Below are positions 57,863 to 64,000 of a stretch of 64,000 bases of DNA, one piece after another. The stretch is from assembly GCA_014905825.1 (NCBI GenBank), contig JACGCN010000031.1, forward strand, positions 62,001-126,000, written 5' to 3'. Position 1 is the first letter of the stretch; each line of letters begins with the position of its first letter. Below the pieces are notes generated by a model that searched no databases, was not told the DNA's origin, and worked only from the letters and a program-made list of their open reading frames with translations. The stretch is from Lyophyllum atratum. Lineage: Eukaryota; Basidiomycota; Agaricomycetes; Agaricales; Lyophyllaceae. A program made the position numbers and the translations under genes.

Positions 57863-59246
57863 TCACAGCAACGAATCCAATTTTGACAGCACCTCCAACA
57901 CACCCGCCACCAGCTCAAAGCCCAAATCCTCCTCCCCCAGCGCCTCCTTCTTCACCTCCGTAACCAACCCCAACACCGACTCCCTCCCACTAACCTCTCC
58001 CCCCCCACCCCCACTCCCAATCCTCGCCGCCTGCCTCCTCTTCGCCGCCGCCGTCGCCCCACTCCCCCCCGTCGCAAACCCCTCCGCGCTCCCATACGGC
58101 CAACACGAAAACTCCGCCAATATCTCATCACACCTCCCAAACGCCGCCTCCCGCTCCTCGTACCCCAGCCGCCCAAACGCATTGTCCAGCACGCTCGCCG
58201 TATGCGCCGCGCACACGAGACACACGGCCCGGAGGACGCGGCACTGGGTGCCGTCGCGGTCGAGGGCGGCGGGGGGCACGGAGGCGGTGGTGGAGGTGAG
58301 GAGGGAGACGGCGCGGGAGACGATGGATTCCTTCGTGCGGACGTCGGCGACGGGGTGCGTGGCCATGTCGAACAGGAGGAAGTTGCGCTTCTCGGTGCGC
58401 AGGACGCCTTTGTCGACTAGGCCCTTGGCTAGGCGTTCTCGGACTTGTTTGAGTTGGAACCCGATTTTCATCACGTTCCATGTTTCGCCTGTAAAGGGTA
58501 TAGGTTAGATACGGGGTTGAAGGGGCGCTGGGTAGACAAGGAGGTAGACGAGGAGGTAGACGTACCACTTAGTAGGTCAATCCAGCTGTTGATACCCATT
58601 TTATCGTGGTCCTGGGTCTTCATCATCTTGAGCGCCTCGTCGAGGATCGTCTCGCCCGTCTGCCTGTCGTCGATGACCTCCACCAGGCGGTCCGCAATGG
58701 GGTTCCGCCGCCGGTTCGCGTCCTTCACGAGCGCGATGCGCCGGCGTAGCGCCAGCTCAATCAGAATACACCCACGTAGTGCGTATGAGATGTTGTCGTT
58801 CCAGAAGGAAAGGTAGCCCTAGATAGAAAGAATAAATGATCTACGTCAGCGACCACGTATAGATCTCACAGGCACATGAGTTAAGGCGCCAGTCCCAGTC
58901 CGAAGAGCATAGGCCGAAGGGCGAGGGGATGCAGAAGCAAAGGCAGCAAAGAGAGCAAAAGCGACACCCGTACCTGTTTATCCTTGATGCCAAGCAGCAG
59001 CACCTCCTCCATGATCGTCAGACGCGGCATCTTCCCCCCAATACGCGCCTCCTCGCTCGCATCCTGGTCAAGGTCCCTCGGGTCATACGCGATCTTGCTC
59101 CCGCCCGCAAACGCCGACCCCGCATGCTGCACCCCGTTGGTAGTCGAGCCTTGGGTCGAGTTTGTCCGGGAGGGCGGAGGGGCGTCGTCGGGGTCGTTCG
59201 TTGGGGCGCCGGGGGCCCGCCGCCGCTGAAGACCGCCTGAGGACAT
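57863..59246 (-). CDS. VPS74: GOLPH3/Vps74 family Golgi PI4P-binding protein
   Basis: Three exons: 59246-58974, 58818-58566, 58488-57863; introns 155, 77 nt; 383 aa. A disordered N-terminus (about 70 residues) leads to [18 protein letters not shown], then [20 protein letters not shown] with the PI4P-pocket Trp, [34 protein letters not shown], and the C-terminal part with [19 protein letters not shown] and [11 protein letters not shown]. The family holds glycosyltransferases in the Golgi by binding PI4P and cargo tails. The C-terminal part carries a Gly/Ala-rich insertion (about residues 315-345). The 155-nt first intron is longer than typical here. Confidence 0.95.
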
Positions 59247-59628
59247 CGCAGTGAGTGTGTATCCGCGGTTTTGTGGAGGGAGGGAGGAGAGGGAGGGGGA
59301 GGAGGGCGGCGACGACGACGGTGACGGTGTGATGAGCCCGCAGCTTCCGCCAAATGTTTTCGTTTCTCGGCTGTCACCGATCTTGGGGTTAGGGTTCGTG
59401 TGCCTTTCTCTGTCACAGCCGTCATAGATCTCAAGCTTGACTGTTATCCTCAGGTGTACTGTCAAGGTCGGACCAGGGTACGTTGTCGGTTCGCTTCGGA
59501 ATGCCCCTCAATGTCTCGTACGGAAGCGAGATTATCATGCGGAAGTGCTGGATTTTTCATATATTTTTGGCGAAATACAGACACCACCTTACTCGAACCC
59601 TCAGCGCTCAGCGCTCAGCGGCTCACAT
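59247..59628. other. Spacer with GOLPH3 promoter
   Basis: No gene seen. Contains a short direct repeat CAGCGCT-CAGCGCT-CAGCGGCT near 59603. Confidence 0.5.
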
Positions 59629-60009
59629 CTATAGATCAACAACTGCGTTCGTCAACGCCGACCTCTCCGCATCGCCCGTGTTCAGCACGCCCCTCGGTTC
59701 AATCAACAAAATCGACACTTCCTCCCCGTCATCCGTCCTAGGACAATGCTCGACGCCTTTCGGAATGACAAATAGCTGGTTTGGCCCGAGTATAACGTCT
59801 CCTCGAACCTCCGGGCGAAATTGGATCGTCAATTTGCCAGAGAGAACGAGGAAGAGCTCATCCGTATCGTCGTGCTTGTGCCAGACGAAGCTGTCCTTGA
59901 CCTTCACGACCTTTATCTCGTAGTCGTTGAGGGTGGCAATCCTTTTTGGCGACCAGTGATCTGTGAACTGAGAGAGGGCGGAGGTGAGGTCAATTGATCC
60001 ACTAGACAT
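59629..60009 (-). CDS. Small cupin-domain protein
   Basis: Single exon, 126 aa, one double-stranded beta-helix. Metal-binding motif 1 is FVWHKHDDTDELFLVLSG (His, His, Asp/Glu at about 43-50) and motif 2 includes PKGVEHCP (His at about 85). Such small cytosolic cupins include isomerases and mannose-6-phosphate-isomerase-like proteins; the exact reaction cannot be read. No signal peptide. The ATG at 60009 is followed directly by conserved sequence. Confidence 0.88.
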   Translation of the reverse strand: MSSGSIDLTSALSQFTDHWSPKRIATLNDYEIKVVKVKDSFVWHKHDDTDELFLVLSGKLTIQFRPEVRGDVILGPNQLFVIPKGVEHCPRTDDGEEVSILLIEPRGVLNTGDAERSALTNAVVDL

Positions 60010-60626
60010 CGTGCTGAAAGTTGATGAGATGGAGGTGGGTATTTCGATTCTTTGAGAATTTACCGCTTACTTTCTCAGTTATTTGTAGAGCGGTATGAAG
60101 GCAAGGCGTACGGGGATACGAAGATGACTCGGAGTCTTCATAAACCACGTGCATGGTGAATTGCGATGATCGAGGAGATCCCTTACTCTAAAGTATCGTG
60201 GGTCTTGACTTCACTAGAGGCCTCAGTACGAGGGAGGCGTCTGAAGGAAATCGTGGCCCGAGGTGGGACATTGGACGCCTGTCGAGCTGGACCAAAAGGG
60301 AGCAAGCTTGATCTGATCTGATCTGGTATCTTATGTGTGGGCCTGCTCAATGGACGAAGTGGAAGTCAGATTTACTCTAGCTATCAGTTGGGACACATAC
60401 GACGACCTCATAAACTTTAGGTAAGAACGACGAGACGCCACTACGGCGTAGGATCTTCCCCAGTTCCATCACCCTAACACAGTTGTACACGGCGACAGTT
60501 GCGTTCATATCTTTTAGTAGGTATACAGATCTAAGCAGGGCCAATACACAAACATCGATGGAGAAATGAGGGCCCAGCCCGAAAGAATGACGAAGGTGGA
60601 TATAATATGTGACATCTGAGGGAAAA
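60010..60626. other. No gene seen
   Basis: Cupin promoter and 3' flank of the next minus-strand gene. A minus-strand frame at 60377-60652 is not supported. Confidence 0.45.
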
Positions 60627-61625
60627 CTATGCAGGCGGCGCAATCCCAACACAAACCCATGGCTCTTTGTCGGATTCGGATCTCCATCTCTTCATACTGA
60701 GACTCCGAACGAATTTAGGGATGACCTTGTAATTCGACATGCAAGGTGAATGAGGTGCCGACTCGGATTCCGCGGTGTGATTGTAGCCTGGACGTTGTAG
60801 AACTTCCGCAGGTGGGGCCGGGCTTTCGAGGCTTGTCGGCTTGCGCTTCTTCAATCGTCCACTGGAATGACGTGGCTGTTCGGTGAAGAGTAGACGCGAG
60901 AAGCTTGGGGTATTGGGAGCCTCTAATGTTGACCACGAAGCTGAGCCCTCGTCATCCTCTTCCTCCGCTTCTACAGATATGTAGTTGGAAGTAGAAGTCG
61001 TTGTCACGGAGAAGGCAGAACTCTGAAGGATACATTGAGCGCCTCTAAGGTTCGAAGACGTTATTTTGGACTCACCAGATTATATTCGTCATCTAGCGCG
61101 CCGAGCACGGGTCCGTCTCCTGACATCTCCTCTGCGTAACCCTCGTCCGTAACCGAGCTTTGGTCTTTGTCAGGCGTCGTTTGCGACATCCACATATTCG
61201 CGAAAGAGGTCCGCGGGTCAAATTTGAAGTCGTCTCTCAGCTTTCCAAGAAACGAGAACTGGCGATCGCGAACGTGGGTCGCTGCAAACATCGAGCCTCG
61301 CAAATACACATCGAACCCTTCTACGGTGGATGACGTCTGCGTTCGGCTAACTTTGAACCGGTCAAATGTAAGGGGCGTAGGGTTGGTGAAAAGAAAGTCG
61401 TGGTGGTCTCTAAAGAACGCGAGGGTAGCCGTGTTTTCGGAATGAGGGATGGTGGAGTGGCCGATGGTGAGTATCTGAGAATCACTGCGTTTTCCCCTAC
61501 ATAGTCATGAGGGTGGACATCCTGGTTATTCTAAATAGACAAGATAGTCATAGCAAAATCCTACCTCTCGATGCCGATTCCACAAGATCAACTTGGTAAA
61601 GCCGCAGGTATGTGCTATCTTGAAA
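60627..61625 (-). CDS. Uncharacterised protein, 5' end unresolved
   Basis: Two 3' exons are clear: 61496-61076 and 61022-60627, joined in phase 0 by a 53-nt intron (GTGAGT...CAG). Their product begins near SDSQILTIGHSTIPHSEN, contains FFRDHHDFLFTN, RGSMFAATHVRDRQF and FLGKLRDDFKFDP, then an acidic, Ser-rich, probably disordered C-terminus with a basic patch (LKKRKP) and ends WVCVGIAPPA. An upstream stretch coding for KLILWNRHRE near 61575 looks like a preceding exon, but the phases of the donor I see there and the acceptor at 61497 do not match. Family not recognised; the LKKRKP patch could be a nuclear localisation signal. Confidence 0.55.
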
Positions 61626-61857
61626 AGTCAATACCCGCGATGTGGGATTCCTGACAAAGCATGTGTGTCCGGTCCTGGCTCAGTGACATCGCACGACATC
61701 GAGCCACTCCATCGAGCCATCCTCTGGCTACTTTGACTATGCTATGTCTCCTGGCACATTCAATACTGGCCATCCTAAGTTGACCTTCTAGCACTATGTA
61801 GTCCCTGCTGTGGGTGAGTTCAGTCTGAAGTTTGCTTGTTGAGCCTTTGCTAACATC

Positions 61858-62718
61858 ATGCCTGCCACTCGTCGCAAGTTTAGCTCCCACTCAACTCCCA
61901 CCTTGCTCAACAAATACGACCGACACCGCTATCAGCGCGAGAGACTCAACCTCCCGGGACCGATTGACAGGTGGCTCCAGGCGAATGAGCTCGATGCCTG
62001 GCGGATGGACGTCTTTTTACAAGGGTACTTAACATTGAGCGATGTTCGAAGAGACCAGGTGCTCTGCACTGTGGAGAGGTCAATAGTTGAGGTGCGTAGT
62101 GCTAACTCGTCATTGCTGCACTCAAACCCAATATCACGCAGCCAGTTGTCGATCCTGATTCTCCCTTCACCGAGTCGCCTACCTACATGCTCCACATCTC
62201 TGCCTGCACCTCGGACATGTTCGCCGCGGCTCAGGACAACGGACTGAGCCCAAGGGCTCTCCTCGCCATGTTCACAGGTACTCCCGACGATCTCGCAGCA
62301 CCGAGTTGGGTGCACTGGACCCGCAGCAAACTCGAGTTTCGCCAACCTCGAGCCGGGTTCCTGTCACTGTTCTTGCAACTGGCGATGTGGCATGAGAATC
62401 TTACTCAGGTATGTGGTCCCTCGCATTTACAGCCTTTGACTAATGTTCTGATCATTGTGTAGCGTGGCCTGCCGGCCGCAATGTTTTCTTGGGCGGCGGC
62501 GATCGCGGTAAGTTTATTTACTTAATAAGCTGAAGTCTCCGAGTCTAACTTCTACGTAGGCTGAAACCTGGGCAGCGTCGGAAGATCTCGCACCCGCCAC
62601 TCCATCTCGGCCAACAACAGCATTGAACGCGAGATCCGTGAAACATACGGCGTCTGCAGTACAGATTCGCGAGTACAATAGTTTAGACACCCGCATCCCT
62701 GCCCTTAAATTCACGTAG
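61858..62718 (+). CDS. Uncharacterised 234-aa protein
   Basis: Four exons: 61858-62091, 62142-62408, 62463-62507, 62560-62718; introns 50, 54 and 52 nt, all phase 0; 705 nt including stop. Starts MPATRRKFSSHS; contains RYQRERLNLPGPIDRWLQAN, MDVFLQGYLTLSDVRRDQV, SPTYMLHISACTSDMF and LSLFLQLAMWHENL. No signal peptide; a short Ala-rich hydrophobic stretch (AAMFSWAAAIA) is too short for a sure membrane segment. Family not recognised. Transcribed divergently from the gene at 60627-61625. Confidence 0.7.
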
Positions 62719-64000
62719 ATATATTTCATCTCTATCTGACTATCATTGCGTTCCGACCAGTTCCAAATTCGCAAATTCACGACGAGTTTCGCCCTAGGGG
62801 TGTGTGGGTGCGTACTAAGAACAGGAGTTTCTCCCACGCTCTCATTGGCCACTTAACCGCCCACCACAAACGTCGCCAATCGGAACCGCCCACACAGCCA
62901 CGATCACCTGCCACCTCATCCGTCACCTCTTCCACCAACCATCCACCTCCCGTACCTCTGGGCTTTCCCAAGGGTACCTCACTTCCCTCCCACCCCCTTC
63001 CCAACCCCTCTGAGTGTGTGAAGTGTTGCACCGAACCACTCAACCATAGGGGTGACCACAGGAACGTGTTGCACCGACCTGTGGTCCAACGCGTCCTCAT
63101 TTACGACCCGGCCTTAGCAGGACGACGACGGCAACTTCTGAGTAGGACCGGGAACGCAGTCAGCTCGACGTCATCATTCGAAGCACCTCGGTCTCCTACT
63201 CCTTGCGTTTGCAGGACTTTTGGGAGCCCCAGCCTGCTGTTTATGGTGACAGAGAGCCGTAGCTTGCGCCCTGGCATGCCCTACCTCACATGGTGCGTCG
63301 GCCTATGCTCCTCCCTACCGTTATCCCACTGATAGATCTTTTTCTTCAGCACCACTTAAACAGACTCGCAAACGCGACGTGCGCGTGATGCCAAGCTTTC
63401 GTGTTTTGGACATGTCCAAAACACGGTTTGTTGATTGCACGTGCTTACGCGCGACAACGGTGCGTGTGACTGCGACTGTTTCCTCCACATCCCGCTTCAC
63501 TCACTTCCTCTCCGCTACAGCCTTTCCGACGCCATCGCAGACAGCACGGAAGTGCTTGTAGGAGCAGGCTGCCTCAACCAAAGTAAGCAGATACTCCTTC
63601 GTCCACCACGGTCGCAGACTCTGATACATTCTAGTGACGAGGCTGGACGACATATTTTTACGCGCTAAACGCGCTCGCAAGACCAACACAGATTCCCACA
63701 AAACCCAGCCCATGCATCCGCTGTCCCTCGCGAACCATGTCCTGTGCAACACGTGCGGCGTCTTTTGAACTAAACCAGGTACGAGACGTCGAGTAGGTTG
63801 CAGGGGCGAGGCCGAGATATAGCTGGCTGGGGATGCTTCTTGTCTGAACTCAAATGTACGTTGAACTGTGCCCTCATCTTCCCTATCAGAACTTGCATAT
63901 TAATTTCTTCTCAAGGTGAACATGGGTCAGGCTCTAGAAGTGCTCTCCACAAAATCCCTGCGCCCCTCCTTGGGTGTCGAGTTGTCCGAGCCAGGGCAGA
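62719..64000. other. No supported gene to window end
   Basis: Open frames on both strands (62802-63332 plus, 63752-63501 minus, 63435-63668 plus) overlap one another and none shows a family pattern or a clean exon chain. A gene may begin or end here beyond the window. Confidence 0.35.

Noticed and set aside
63501..63752. 83-codon minus-strand frame near the window end
   Set aside because: Overlaps an equally open plus-strand frame; no evidence to choose either.
1..64000. CRISPR arrays, bacterial operons, rRNA genes, LTR retrotransposons
   Set aside because: None of their hallmarks (regular spacers, reverse transcriptase motifs, rRNA sequence) is present; the intron-rich genes are fungal.

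Overview
This is nuclear DNA from a filamentous basidiomycete, most likely an Agaricomycete. Genes are dense and cut by many 45-65 nt introns with GT..AG ends. Gene content fits: KDZ transposase, TET/JBP dioxygenase, lineage-expanded F-box/LRR and BTB/POZ families, a large G-alpha subunit and the chitin synthase chaperone Chs7. Most multi-exon models below were built by hand: each intron was accepted only if donor, acceptor and reading phase agreed and the total coding length was divisible by three. No expression data or database search was available.

Left part (1 to about 15 kb): a KDZ (Kyakuja-Dileera-Zisupton) DNA transposon or KDZ-derived gene block, cut by the left edge of the window. 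It holds an intact transposase whose C-terminus is an Ulp1-type cysteine peptidase (1-4330), an internal tandem duplication (4080-7927) with one intact and one decayed copy of a 268-aa gene, a small 165-aa gene (8128-8792), a TET/JBP 2-oxoglutarate/Fe(II) dioxygenase with all core catalytic residues (9766-11436, minus strand) and, divergently, a 1027-aa repeat-rich protein with an HMG-like segment (11601-14991).

Middle-left (15-24 kb): a 5'-truncated F-box/LRR-like pseudogene next to its intact paralogue, a broken BTB gene, an intron-containing tRNA-Arg(ACG) and a third F-box gene. At 24.4-28.6 kb a segmental duplication carries two secreted cysteine-rich proteins built from knottin-like modules, each later module on its own 93-nt phase-0 exon; one gene has four modules, the other three.

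Middle-right (30-52 kb): a protein of a fungal family I cannot name, an intact Ste11/Bck1-like protein kinase, then a BTB/POZ cluster with six intact genes (one a fused tandem-BTB gene) and one pseudogene. All share the same exon phases, mostly with identical internal exon lengths. The conserved chitin-synthase export chaperone Chs7 sits inside the cluster and has an unusually long last intron.

Right part (53-64 kb): conserved single-copy genes: a large divergent G-alpha subunit with a 6-nt microexon, GOLPH3/Vps74, a small cupin and two uncharacterised proteins. The window thus contrasts a mobile, duplicating half with a conserved housekeeping half.
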